Assembly (NCBI RefSeq): GCF_000612845.1
Contig: NZ_CCAT010000062.1
Location: forward strand, 62,001-126,000
DNA: 64,000 nt
Source of the DNA: Clostridium ihumii AP5
GTDB lineage: Bacteria; Bacillota; Clostridia; Clostridiales; Clostridiaceae
Direction: 5' to 3'
Under the pieces are notes generated by a model. The model saw nothing but the letters and a program-made list of their open reading frames with translations. It was not told the DNA's origin and did not search any database. Position numbers and translations under genes: made by a program. Shown one piece after another: positions 19,836-28,750 of this stretch (position 1 is the first letter of the stretch; each line of letters starts with the position of its first letter).

Positions 19836-19897
19836 ACTTAATGATATATATAGTTGAGTTTAATATAAACAAAAATTTAATAGTATAATTTAAGTTG

Positions 19898-19950
19898 GAC
19901 TATATCAGAATAAACTTTTATAACTTTATTCTGATATAGTCTTTTTATTT
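19898..19950 (+). terminator. Rho-independent terminator of the siderophore locus
   Basis: A perfect 17-bp stem (19898-19914 with 19925-19941), a 10-base loop and TTTTT at 19942-19946. It lies 63 bases past the last ABC gene and closes the locus. The rest of the gap to 20162 (about 210 bases) is plain AT-rich sequence that must hold the promoter of the envelope operon; I could not pick a convincing one. Confidence 0.92.
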
Positions 19951-20161
19951 ATAAGTATCAGTATAATTTAATATTCATTTTTAATTTGAATTAAATAGAA
20001 AATAATACATATATATCAATACTTAAGAAATCTTAAGATTATATAAAGTTAAAATTAATAATGGAAGAGTATTATTAAGATAAATTTATGTTAATAAAAT
20101 ATTTGAAGTTTTATTGTCATTATTATAGATTTATCAAAGAAAAGGGAAAGGAGATAATTAT

Positions 20162-21385
20162 TTGAAAATATTAATTTTAACTAGTCGTTTTGGAATGGGG
20201 CATTATTGTGCAGCAGAGGCAATAAAAGAAGAATTAAAGGTATCAGATTCCGATGATATCATTGAAATTCAGGATATTGTTAAGGTTTTATTCCCTAGTA
20301 TTTATAAACTGGTTTATGCTTTTTTTAATCTTTTTATTTGTAGATTTTCAGGTATATATAATTTTATAAATAGTTTTGCTACAAAGCATGAAAAAACTTG
20401 CTTAAATAGACGTATTTTAAATAAAATAAATTGGTTAATTAAAAAATATGATCCAGATTTAATAATATCTACATGGTCAGCAGCGTCTAGATATGTTTCA
20501 ATTTACAAGAAAAAATATGAAAAGAACATTTTATTATATACATATATTACTGATATTACAGCTCATGATGGATGGATTACTGATGCTAGTGATATGTATT
20601 TTGTAGCTACAAAAAGTACAAAAGAAAGCCTTATAGCTAGAGGGATTGATGATGATAAAATTATTATAAATGGTATACCTGTAAGGCAGTCATTTAAACA
20701 AGATTTACAATTTAAAGATTTTCACCGTGAAAATGTATTATCATTTCAATCTATGGATAACAATCATGAGTTTTTAGGTGAATTCAATAAGGATAAAAAA
20801 GAAATACTTATAATGGGTGGAGGATTAGGTCTAATACCAAACATTGACAATATATTAAAATCATTATATGAAGTAAACAATATTCATATTACAATTATAA
20901 CTGGCAAAAATAAAAAAATATTAAAAAATATTAAAAGAAATTACCCTAAAATAAATGCAATTGGTTATACAAATAAAGTAGATATTTATATGAAAAGAGC
21001 AGATTTAATAATTACTAAGCCAGGAGGAATTTCAATTTTTGAAGCTATTTATACTACAACACCGTTATATGTTATGAAACCGTGTTTATCTCAAGAAATT
21101 GGAAATGCTGAATTTATTGAAAAAATGTTTATAGGAAAAATTGTATGGGAAAATAACTTTTATATAGCAGAGGATATAATATCATTAATAAATAATGAAA
21201 AGCTTATGGAAAAGATGAAATATAATATGAAATCTTTACAAAATGAGATTTTACAACTAAATTTAAAGAAGATTTATGAAAGGAATATACAAAAATATGT
21301 GGATTTCAATACTGCTGACAACTATTATATTGGTCTTAGTGATATATGGAGGTATTCCCACATTACTTTACAGAAGGTGGAATAG
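20162..21385 (+). CDS. Glycosyltransferase, MGDG synthase/UgtP-like
   Basis: A 407-residue GT28-type enzyme. The N-terminal SRFGMGHYCAAEAI loop is the signature of the MGDG-synthase domain that binds the lipid acceptor, and a C-terminal half with TKPGGISIFEAI is the nucleotide-sugar-binding segment of this family. It probably transfers a hexose to diacylglycerol or a related lipid at the inner membrane face. The start is TTG at 20162 with AAAGGAGA at 20147-20154. Its 3' end overlaps the deacetylase gene by about 90 bases, an unusually long overlap. Context points to glycolipid or envelope polymer modification. Confidence 0.85.
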   Translation: MKILILTSRFGMGHYCAAEAIKEELKVSDSDDIIEIQDIVKVLFPSIYKLVYAFFNLFICRFSGIYNFINSFATKHEKTCLNRRILNKINWLIKKYDPDLIISTWSAASRYVSIYKKKYEKNILLYTYITDITAHDGWITDASDMYFVATKSTKESLIARGIDDDKIIINGIPVRQSFKQDLQFKDFHRENVLSFQSMDNNHEFLGEFNKDKKEILIMGGGLGLIPNIDNILKSLYEVNNIHITIITGKNKKILKNIKRNYPKINAIGYTNKVDIYMKRADLIITKPGGISIFEAIYTTTPLYVMKPCLSQEIGNAEFIEKMFIGKIVWENNFYIAEDIISLINNEKLMEKMKYNMKSLQNEILQLNLKKIYERNIQKYVDFNTADNYYIGLSDIWRYSHITLQKVE

Positions 21386-21995
21386 AAGCCTTAAAAAGCA
21401 AAGAAAAAGAAAAGGGGTAGAAAATATATATTTAACATTTGATGATGGGGTTGACAGCAAATATACTATAGAAGTGCTTAGAGTTTTAAAAAAATATAAA
21501 ATCCCAGCAACATTTTTTGTTGTAGCAGAATTTGCTAGAGATAATAAAGAAATTATTGATGAAATTAAAAAAGATGGACATGTTATAGGACTACATTCAC
21601 TACAGCATAAAAACGAAATCTTTCAAACACCAAGGAACACAAAAAAAGATTTTTTCGAAAGTATAAACATATTGAATGAACTGGGTATTAAGCCGAAATT
21701 TTTTAGACCACCATGGGGGCATTTTAGTTTAGCAGCTATAAATGAAATAAATAATGCAAATTTAAAGATTATTCTTTGGAATGTAATTGTTGGAGATTGG
21801 AAGGCAAATATGGATTCAAGAACTATAGCAGATAGGTTGATTAGTGAAACGGAGAAGGGTGACATTATATGTCTTCATGATGGAAGAGGTAAAAATGATG
21901 CGCCAAGAAGAACTGTTGAAGCATTGGAAATAGTTCTTCCAATTTGGAAATCTCAGGGATTTATTTTTGGAACAGTGGAGGAACTTTATGAGTAA
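21297..21995 (+). CDS. NodB-type polysaccharide deacetylase, membrane-anchored
   Basis: A CE4 deacetylase of 233 residues with an N-terminal membrane anchor (about 3-22) and the expected motifs: TFDDG with the catalytic and metal aspartates, HSLQH for the zinc histidines, RPPWGHFS and LHDGRG. It should remove acetyl (or similar acyl) groups from a surface sugar outside the membrane. An upstream in-frame ATG at 21276 would lengthen it by seven residues; AAAGGA at 21279-21284 favours 21297. The gene begins inside the preceding glycosyltransferase gene and its stop overlaps the next start, so the three are tightly coupled. Confidence 0.87.
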   Translation: MWISILLTTIILVLVIYGGIPTLLYRRWNRSLKKQRKRKGVENIYLTFDDGVDSKYTIEVLRVLKKYKIPATFFVVAEFARDNKEIIDEIKKDGHVIGLHSLQHKNEIFQTPRNTKKDFFESINILNELGIKPKFFRPPWGHFSLAAINEINNANLKIILWNVIVGDWKANMDSRTIADRLISETEKGDIICLHDGRGKNDAPRRTVEALEIVLPIWKSQGFIFGTVEELYE

Positions 21996-23058
21996 GAGTA
22001 CAAGACTATGGAATTTAATGAAAAATGGTGGATTATTTATAATTTTTGTAGCTGTAACATTCAAGATGATTTTCTTAAATTCGGACTTTAAGCAGATTAT
22101 AAAAACAGTATCACAAGTAAATATAGTGTATATTGTTATAGGGATAGTGGCTATGCTTATTATGGTTCTTTGTGAGGCTATAAATATTAAACGTAGTTTA
22201 GAGAAGTTTAAGGAAAAGGCAACGTTATTTCAATGCATACAGTATTCTTTTGTAGGAATTTTTTTTAGTTCTGTAACGCCAGGTGCAAGTGGTGGACAAC
22301 CAATGCAGCTTTATTTTATGCATAAGAAAAAAATAAATATTTCAAATGCTATGCTAGCTTTGTTAATATGTCTTGCAACATACCAATTTGTTACTGTATC
22401 AATGGCAATTGTTAGTTTAATAGTGCAATTTAACTTCTTCAAAGGAGCCATCGGGAAATTTGGTGTTTTGCTACTTTTAGGTATTGGTATAAATATAACT
22501 TTATTGCTATTAATATTGGTAGTCATTTTTTCAAAACAAATTATTTTTAAAGTTGTAAACTTAATTTGTAAAGTTTTAGAACGATTTAATGCTCAAAAAT
22601 CTATAAAATTTAGGGAAAAAGCTCTAATAGAGATAGAAAAGTATAAAAAAGGGGCAGATTATATTAAGAATGATAAAATATTTATAATTAAAACTATCCT
22701 TATTACTACAATACAAATTTTGGCATTACATAGTATTCCATTTTGGGTTTATAAAGCTTTTGGAATGTCTTCAGTTTCTTTTATTCAATTAATATGTGTT
22801 CAATCTGCATTATACATTACAGGTGCAGCATTACCATTCCCAGGTGCAGTAGGAATAGGTGAAGGAGGATTCTTAGTATTTTTTAAAACAATATTTCCAG
22901 CTCAGATATTGAGTTCAGCTATGTTACTTAGTAGAGGAATTAGTTTTTATCTAATGGTATTGATTAGTGGTATAGGGATTATGTTTTTGCAACTAAATTC
23001 AAATAAAGATTCAAAAGGTGTTGTGAAAAATATGAGTATGAAAAATGATACACTATAA
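21988..23058 (+). CDS. LPG-synthase TM-domain (UPF0104) membrane protein, putative flippase
   Basis: A polytopic protein of 356 residues with about eight helices and the hallmark of the lysylphosphatidylglycerol synthase TM family: SVTPGASGGQPMQ near residue 95 and PFPGAVGIGEGG near residue 285. It has no C-terminal aminoacyl-transfer domain, so it resembles the MprF flippase half only. With a glycolipid synthase and a deacetylase upstream, it may flip a lipid-linked sugar; this is inference. GGAGG at 21977-21981 marks ATG 21988, overlapping the deacetylase stop; the TTG at 21967 lacks a ribosome site. Confidence 0.85.
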   Translation: MSKSTRLWNLMKNGGLFIIFVAVTFKMIFLNSDFKQIIKTVSQVNIVYIVIGIVAMLIMVLCEAINIKRSLEKFKEKATLFQCIQYSFVGIFFSSVTPGASGGQPMQLYFMHKKKINISNAMLALLICLATYQFVTVSMAIVSLIVQFNFFKGAIGKFGVLLLLGIGINITLLLLILVVIFSKQIIFKVVNLICKVLERFNAQKSIKFREKALIEIEKYKKGADYIKNDKIFIIKTILITTIQILALHSIPFWVYKAFGMSSVSFIQLICVQSALYITGAALPFPGAVGIGEGGFLVFFKTIFPAQILSSAMLLSRGISFYLMVLISGIGIMFLQLNSNKDSKGVVKNMSMKNDTL

Positions 23059-23099
23059 ATTATAATATAAATTAATTGAATGAAGGGAGGTACAAATAC

Positions 23100-23798
23100 A
23101 TGAATTATACCATATTAATTGCGGAAGATGATAATGATATAGTAAAATTGCTAAAATTGTATTTAGAAAGTAGTGGATACAGAGTATTGACAGTGGATAA
23201 TGGATTATCTGCATTTGAGCTTATAAAAAATGAGCAAATTGATTTGGCTGTAGTTGACATAATGATGCCCAAAATGGATGGATACGAACTTATAAAGAAA
23301 ACTAGGGAAGTGAAGAATATTCCTATTTTGATTTTGTCTGCTAAAAATCAAGATACAGATAAAATATTAGGTCTTAATTTAGGTGCAGATGATTATATGA
23401 CGAAGCCTTTTAGTCCTTTAGAAATAATAGCAAGAGTAAAGGCAAATTTGAGACGTTTTTATAATCTTAATAATGGGGATTCCATAGTTTATAAAAATGC
23501 AGAAATTGTAATTGGAGAGTTGATTTTGAATACTGAAAAGTTGACTCTTACAAAAAATGGCGCTGAGATTATTATTACTCCTAATGAATACAAAATTCTT
23601 GCATTGTTAATGAAATCTCCAGGAAGGGTATACACCAAGTCTCAAATTTGTGAAGCTATGAACGGAGAGCTTTATGATAATTATGAAAATGTAATTACTG
23701 TACATATATCACACTTGAGGGAAAAAATTGAGAGCGACTCAAGAAATCCAAGATATATTAAGAATATAAGGGGGCTTGGATATAAAATTGAAGAGTAA
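23100..23798 (+). CDS. OmpR/PhoB-family response regulator
   Basis: A 232-residue two-domain regulator. The receiver has the acidic pair EDD near residue 8, the phosphoacceptor Asp53 in VVDIMMP, and Lys in TKPF. The C-terminal winged helix ends with IRGLGYKIEE. GGGAGG at 23085-23090 supports ATG 23100 rather than an upstream ATG at 23076. It is 41 bases past the flippase-like gene and overlaps its kinase, so the pair is probably co-transcribed with the envelope operon and may control it. Confidence 0.95.
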   Translation: MNYTILIAEDDNDIVKLLKLYLESSGYRVLTVDNGLSAFELIKNEQIDLAVVDIMMPKMDGYELIKKTREVKNIPILILSAKNQDTDKILGLNLGADDYMTKPFSPLEIIARVKANLRRFYNLNNGDSIVYKNAEIVIGELILNTEKLTLTKNGAEIIITPNEYKILALLMKSPGRVYTKSQICEAMNGELYDNYENVITVHISHLREKIESDSRNPRYIKNIRGLGYKIEE

Positions 23799-25392
23799 GA
23801 AGAGAAAAAGAGGTAACTTTTTCACGCTACTTATCTGCAATTACATTGTATTTACTTTACTTTTGGTTATTGTATTAAGTGCATTTTTTGTAATAGGTAT
23901 GTTTGTGGCTGGGAGAAACGCAATGCAAGCTAATCCAGATCGTTTTTTGCCATATAAAGATATTATATCAGAGGGAAGATATGAAGATATGCCCTTAAAT
24001 AAGATGTTTGGAAAAGATGTATCCATTGTTGTTTTAAACGAAAAACTTCAATGTGTATATAAAAGTAACTCTGAAGTTGAAGTGCCTAATTTTAGTGAAG
24101 ATGAAATTGAATATATTCCTTTATATACAGTGGGAGCTTATGTGTATAAAGAAGAATTTGTAAATGAAAAAAATGAAAAGTGTACTTCTATATCTGTATA
24201 TTGTTTAGAAAATGATGAAGAAGTTAATCATAAGTTGTATGTTGTGGATGAAAAACTAAATATACTTTATCAATCAAAGAATACTGGAAAAACTTCATTA
24301 ACTGAAAGGGAATATAAATTGATTACTAATACCTTTTATGAAAATCACAGACTTACCAAGTATAAATTTAAAAATAGTTATGGAAACGCATATACAATGC
24401 TCATATACCAACCTTTAGAAAATGGAGATTTTCTATTTTCACAAGTAAGTTTAATGACTAAGAGTGTATTTTCAAGTTTTTTTATATTCTATTGTATCTT
24501 AATTGTAATATTTATTATTTGGTTAAACCACAAAGTAAAGAAACCACTGAAACTTTTGCATAATGCAATGGTGAAATTTTCTGAAGGACAACGACAAGTT
24601 TATTTAAATTACAAAGGGCCACGCGAGTTTGAAGAAATTTGCGAAAGCTTTAACCATATGTCCATGCAACTTTATGAAAGTGAGGAAAATCGTAAGAAAC
24701 TTGAAAAAGATAAGCAAAAAATGATTGCAGATATTTCTCATGATCTAAAAACTCCTATTACTGTAATTCAAGGATATGCAAAAGGAATTTATGATGGAAT
24801 GGTTAGTTTGGAAGAACAGCAACAGTATCTTGAAACTATCTATAAGAAATCAGAGGGACTTACAGAACTTATCAATACTTTCTATGAATATAGTAAAATG
24901 GAGCATCCAGATTATAGTTTGAATTTAGAGAAGTGTGATATATGCATTTTTTTAAGAGATTATATGGCTGATAAATATAATGAATTTAATCTTGGAGGAT
25001 TTGAACTGGAAATTGACATTCCAGAGGAACGTATTCTCTCTAAGATTGATAAGGTACAGCTAAAACGTGCCTTTGAAAATATTATTAATAATGCTATAAA
25101 ACATAATGGAAGTGGCACAATATTTACGTGTATTCTATATCCAATGGAAGAGTATGTAAAAATAATTGTGGCAGATAATGGATGTGGTATTCAAGAAGAA
25201 ATAAGTTATGATATCTTTGAGCCGTTTGTTGTGGGAGAAAAATCTCGTAGTAAGCAGGGTTCTGGTCTTGGACTTGCAGTAAGTAAAAAAATTATTGAAG
25301 GTCATGGTGGTAGTATTTCATTGGTAATGCCACCTAATTATAAGTATAAAACGGAATTTGAAATACTGTTGCCAATTGTGAAGAGTAGTTAA
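23788..25392 (+). CDS. Sensor histidine kinase (BaeS/WalK-like)
   Basis: About 534 residues: N-terminal membrane helix (about 10-32), a roughly 190-residue extracellular sensor region, a second helix (about 225-248), a HAMP linker, the dimerisation helix with SHDLKTP (phosphorylated His318) and a HATPase domain with NAIKHN, DNGCGI and GSGLGLAV. The start is uncertain: TTG codons at 23776 and 23788 are in frame, and AAGGGGG at 23768-23774 is too close to the first, so 23788 is used. It overlaps the regulator gene. The signal is unknown; cell-envelope state is a guess from the neighbours. Confidence 0.93.
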   Translation: MKSKKRKRGNFFTLLICNYIVFTLLLVIVLSAFFVIGMFVAGRNAMQANPDRFLPYKDIISEGRYEDMPLNKMFGKDVSIVVLNEKLQCVYKSNSEVEVPNFSEDEIEYIPLYTVGAYVYKEEFVNEKNEKCTSISVYCLENDEEVNHKLYVVDEKLNILYQSKNTGKTSLTEREYKLITNTFYENHRLTKYKFKNSYGNAYTMLIYQPLENGDFLFSQVSLMTKSVFSSFFIFYCILIVIFIIWLNHKVKKPLKLLHNAMVKFSEGQRQVYLNYKGPREFEEICESFNHMSMQLYESEENRKKLEKDKQKMIADISHDLKTPITVIQGYAKGIYDGMVSLEEQQQYLETIYKKSEGLTELINTFYEYSKMEHPDYSLNLEKCDICIFLRDYMADKYNEFNLGGFELEIDIPEERILSKIDKVQLKRAFENIINNAIKHNGSGTIFTCILYPMEEYVKIIVADNGCGIQEEISYDIFEPFVVGEKSRSKQGSGLGLAVSKKIIEGHGGSISLVMPPNYKYKTEFEILLPIVKSS

Positions 25393-25443
25393 TATAAGAT
25401 AAGTTTAGATAAACAATCACTATTCACTTTCAATCTTACTTTT

Positions 25444-25540
25444 TAATTGGTTTCCAACATGATAATAGAATAAACTATAATCTTAATAGTATCATTTGAT
25501 AAATATATTATTTAAACTTTGAACTTGGAGCCCTATATAG
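25444..25540 (+). repeat. Dispersed repeat family B, copy 1
   Basis: Runs from TTAATTGGTTTCC to the shared end GAACTTGGAGCCCTATATAG. Its middle contains the family marker AGTATCATTTGATAAA. It lies between the kinase gene and the carbonic anhydrase gene, in the same orientation as copies near 36.6, 50.9 and 59.4 kb. The 40 bases to its left also resemble those left of the 50.9 kb copy, so the true unit may be longer. Confidence 0.7.
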
Positions 25541-25586
25541 TGAAACAAGGTGAATAATTTATATTTAATAGGAATGGAGCGTTTTT

Positions 25587-26150
25587 ATGAGTAAATTAGA
25601 TGAAATATTAGAGTTCAATAGGAATTTTGTAGATAAGAAGGAATATAAACAATATGTAACATCAAAGAATCCAAAGAAAAAAATAGTTATTTTATCTTGT
25701 ATGGATACAAGACTTACAGATCTTTTACCCAAAGCGTTAAATATTAAAAATGGAGATGCTAAGATAGTGAAGAATGCAGGAGCTACAGTTATGCATCCTT
25801 TCGGAAGTATAATTAGAAGTATTATAGTTGCAATTTATGAGTTTGAGACAGATGAGGTTCTAGTTATTGGACATCCAGGTTGTGGTATGTGTAATTTAGA
25901 TACAGATAGTTTATTAGAAAAGGCAATTAACAGAGGAATATCCAAAGATTCTATAGACACACTTTTTAACAGTGGAATTGACGTTAAAAAATGGCTTCAT
26001 GGATTTGACTCTGTAGAAGAATCTATAATAGATAGTGTAAATCTAATAAAAAATCATCCACTAATGCCAAAGGGTATAGCAATTCATGGATTAACAATAC
26101 ATCCTGAAACAGGAAAACTTGATGTAATTATTAATGGATATAATACATAA
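25587..26150 (+). CDS. Beta-class carbonic anhydrase
   Basis: A 187-residue enzyme with the beta-class zinc site: Cys38-x-Asp40-x-Arg42 in SCMDTR, His96 and Cys99 in GHPGCGMC. It interconverts carbon dioxide and bicarbonate. The length matches the short, single-domain bacterial group. GGAATGGAG precedes the ATG. It is flanked by a repeat upstream and a bidirectional terminator downstream, so it is probably transcribed alone; nothing ties it to the iron genes except position. Confidence 0.93.
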   Translation: MSKLDEILEFNRNFVDKKEYKQYVTSKNPKKKIVILSCMDTRLTDLLPKALNIKNGDAKIVKNAGATVMHPFGSIIRSIIVAIYEFETDEVLVIGHPGCGMCNLDTDSLLEKAINRGISKDSIDTLFNSGIDVKKWLHGFDSVEESIIDSVNLIKNHPLMPKGIAIHGLTIHPETGKLDVIINGYNT

Positions 26151-26354
26151 GTAAGATTCTATTGGTAAATTGCGTTCAAATTTATTAATAGATATACTAT
26201 AGTTACTTATATAAAATTGCACTGTGAAAAAATTTAGAATCATTAAGAACTAAATAGAATTTCGTTAGGGAAAATTTTATATGGAAAATAAATACTGATG
26301 AAATGGTAATATAGATAGATAAAAAAATACATAATTAGGTAAATAATATATTGC

Positions 26355-26399
26355 AAAAATAGCTAGTAAAATTATAGAATTTTTACTAGCTATTTTTTT
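26355..26399. terminator. Bidirectional terminator between carbonic anhydrase and AraC regulator
   Basis: Arms 26355-26371 and 26381-26397 pair around a short loop and are flanked by A-rich and T-rich runs on both sides, so the hairpin can serve both converging genes. It overlaps the stop codon of the minus-strand regulator. The rest of the gap from 26151 is AT-rich with nothing recognisable. Confidence 0.85.
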
Positions 26400-27394
26400 G
26401 CTTTTCTAAAAGCAAGTGGAGTTTTTCCGTGAGTTTTTTTAAACATTTTTATGAAGTTGCCACTGTGGTTATAACCAATCATATTAGATATTTCATCTAC
26501 ACTTAATTCTGTTGTGGTTAGTAAGTTTTCAGCCATTGCCATTCTTATAGAATTTGTATATTTAGCTATTGACATATGATATTTTGCTGAAAAACCAGCT
26601 TTTAGTTTTTGCTCATTTAGAAATACCATTTTACTTAAGTTATTGATAGTAGGAGGATTACAAGCTTCTTTTGTTAATATATCATGGGCTTTTTGTATTG
26701 AGTTAATATCAGAAGCAGTTAAAGTAATAAATCTATTTTTTCCTATTTTAATATCTCCATAATCTAATTGATTAGTAAAGGCATTTTCAGGTGATGAAGA
26801 AATTTCATTGTTTATTAAAGCAATACATTCTAAAATTTTACTTTCTAGATACAATGGAGTTAGTTTTTTTGCTTCACCTAAGTTTCTTAAATTTTGAATT
26901 ATAGAAGATATTTCTAAAGGTAAATAATTATAAGTATAGTTGCTAATAAAATTATTAAAATCTATAGTTTTTGGAAATGCTGGTTTTATTATCTCATCAA
27001 AATATTTTTTGTATATTGTTATTTCTGCTCCATGAAAATGCTGACCTTTTTTCCAAGATTGTTTTCCTTTTATTTCATTTTCAATTACAAAAAAGGATGA
27101 AGGAGTAAAAGATGAAATAGGGTTATTTTCAATTTTAAATTCTGTTTCACCAGTATATACTGTACCAAATCGCATTAGTTCTTCATTGTGATGAAATGAA
27201 ATAGAAAAATTTGATGGTATAGTATAATCTCCAATGATAAAGTCATAGTATCCTTCTCTAGAATATTTAATAAAATATCCAAGTTTAGGTCTTTTTTCAT
27301 TTTTATAAATAGTTAAGCTTTCCATAGGAAATGCATTAAAGGTCATGTTGTTTAAAAATTTATTTTGAAACTCTTTTGTAGTTTTTGAAATCAT
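26390..27394 (-). CDS. AraC-family regulator, PchR/YbtA type
   Basis: A 334-residue regulator with a C-terminal AraC DNA-binding domain (from about residue 235) whose first helix-turn-helix contains the LNEQKLKAGFSAKYHMS pattern typical of the PchR group of siderophore-responsive activators, and ends GYNHSGNFIKMFKKTHG. The N-terminal part is the ligand-binding half. AGAAGGGG precedes the ATG on the minus strand. It is divergent from the iron-uptake operon starting at 27800, which it probably activates when a ferric siderophore is present. Whether it also acts on the biosynthetic locus 13 kb away is untested. Confidence 0.85.
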   Translation of the reverse strand: MISKTTKEFQNKFLNNMTFNAFPMESLTIYKNEKRPKLGYFIKYSREGYYDFIIGDYTIPSNFSISFHHNEELMRFGTVYTGETEFKIENNPISSFTPSSFFVIENEIKGKQSWKKGQHFHGAEITIYKKYFDEIIKPAFPKTIDFNNFISNYTYNYLPLEISSIIQNLRNLGEAKKLTPLYLESKILECIALINNEISSSPENAFTNQLDYGDIKIGKNRFITLTASDINSIQKAHDILTKEACNPPTINNLSKMVFLNEQKLKAGFSAKYHMSIAKYTNSIRMAMAENLLTTTELSVDEISNMIGYNHSGNFIKMFKKTHGKTPLAFRKAKK

Positions 27395-27467
27395 ATTTTA
27401 AACCCCTTCTTTTTATGTTGAATTTATTATAAGTAAGTGTATAAATCTATATTGGAAAATGGAAACA

Positions 27468-27629
27468 TATATAGGAAAACAAGCTTGAATTCAAAACTAT
27501 TTTTTTAGCTGTAAATATATTACTAAAAAATAAATGTTCATTTTAAAGCGATTCCTAGCTAGTCTCACTCTTAAGGGTATCCAAGTTTTAGAATTAATAA
27601 TTATGAAGATGAACTTGGAACCCTATATA
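27468..27629 (-). repeat. Dispersed repeat family A, copy 1
   Basis: About 162 bases bounded by imperfect terminal inverted repeats: TATATAGGAAAACAAGCTTG on the left, and on the right GAACTTGGAACCCTATATA. The core with CTAGCTAGTCTCACTCTTA is shared with copies near 58.2 and 63.9 kb, which lie in the opposite orientation. It sits between the divergent AraC gene and the Fur-controlled operon, upstream of the promoter. No reading frame is present, so it is MITE-like or an RNA-coding repeat. Confidence 0.75.
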
Positions 27630-27714
27630 AATATAGAGTAGACACTATCATTTTATGTTATTATACCAAAAATTATTTGTTTAGATGATAAAATTATTAA
27701 ATTAGATGCAAGAC

Positions 27715-27743
27715 TTGAAATGATAATCATTCTCATATACAAT
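27715..27743 (+). promoter_or_regulatory. Fur-box promoter of the iron-uptake operon
   Basis: TTGAAA at 27715-27720, a 17-base spacer and TACAAT at 27738-27743 form a good sigma-A promoter. TGATAATCATTCTCA at 27721-27735 fills the spacer and matches the Fur consensus TGATAATNATTATCA at all but one position. Iron-loaded Fur would block polymerase here. The operon's first ATG is at 27800. Confidence 0.85.
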
Positions 27744-27799
27744 TTAAACAAGTTAAACGAAAGATAAAATTAAAGAAGTGTATATGGAGGTTTTTACAT

Positions 27800-28750
27800 A
27801 TGAAAAAGAAGTTATTAAAAACATTATTGGTGGCATGTGTTGCAAGTGTTATGCTTGTAGGATGTGGAGTGTCAAAGGATAAAAATAGTAATAATACATC
27901 TGAAAGTACTGTAACAGTCACAGATGTAAGGGGCGAAGTTAAAATACCAGAATCACCAAAAAGAATAGTAGATTTAAGTGGTAATAGTGATATTTTATCA
28001 ATTTTAGGATATAAAGTTGTAGGAACAGCAAATAGTGATGCATATGACTATACTAAGTTTCCATCATATTTAGAAGATACATTAAAAGGAGCAGAAATTT
28101 TAGGATATAGCATGCAAGACACTATAGATGTAGAAGCAGTTATGAATTTAAAACCAGACTTAATAGTTATATCAACAGTTCAAGAAAAAATGTATGATAG
28201 CTTAAGTGAGATTGCACCAACAGTTATGGTTCAATTAGAAGCATTAAATTGGAAAGATGATGTTAAAACTTTTGCAGAAGTATTTAATAAGGAAGAAGAA
28301 GCAAATACATGGCTTAAGAAATATGAAGAAAAATCAAAAGAAGCTGGAGAGAAGATTAAAGCTGAATATGGAGAAGATACAACATATCTATCATTCTTAG
28401 CAAGTGGTGGACAGTTCTTTGTATTTGATGGTGCGGGATTTGGTAGTGTGCTTTATGAAGATATGAAATTAAGCAAACCAAGTGGAATGCCAGAACAAAG
28501 TGATATAAGTCTTCCAGTTGTAACTTATGAAGGCTTAGCATCAATAAATACTGAATATATATTCTTAATAGCAACAGAAGAAGATTTAAAAGAACTTGAA
28601 AATAATGCTATTTGGAAAAGCTTGCCTGCAGTTAAAGAAGGTAAAGTTGTAGTGTTAGATTCATCACCATACTTTAATCAAGGATACAGTTCAATTGGAA
28701 GAGAAATACTAGTAGATGAAATAGGTGAAATGTTAAATGAAACAAAATAA
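27800..28750 (+). CDS. Ferric-siderophore-binding lipoprotein (FecB/FhuD-like)
   Basis: A 316-residue periplasmic-binding-type protein. The signal peptide ends in the lipobox LVGCG with the lipidated cysteine near residue 23, so it is tethered outside the membrane. The mature part has the TroA/FecB fold markers: PKRIVDLSG, DTIDVEAVMNLKPDLIV and a late GRE-containing helix. It should hand ferric chelate to the permeases encoded downstream. GGAGG is 12 bases before the ATG and the Fur-box promoter lies about 57 bases upstream. Its 3' end overlaps the first permease by 14 bases. Confidence 0.92.
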   Translation: MKKKLLKTLLVACVASVMLVGCGVSKDKNSNNTSESTVTVTDVRGEVKIPESPKRIVDLSGNSDILSILGYKVVGTANSDAYDYTKFPSYLEDTLKGAEILGYSMQDTIDVEAVMNLKPDLIVISTVQEKMYDSLSEIAPTVMVQLEALNWKDDVKTFAEVFNKEEEANTWLKKYEEKSKEAGEKIKAEYGEDTTYLSFLASGGQFFVFDGAGFGSVLYEDMKLSKPSGMPEQSDISLPVVTYEGLASINTEYIFLIATEEDLKELENNAIWKSLPAVKEGKVVVLDSSPYFNQGYSSIGREILVDEIGEMLNETK

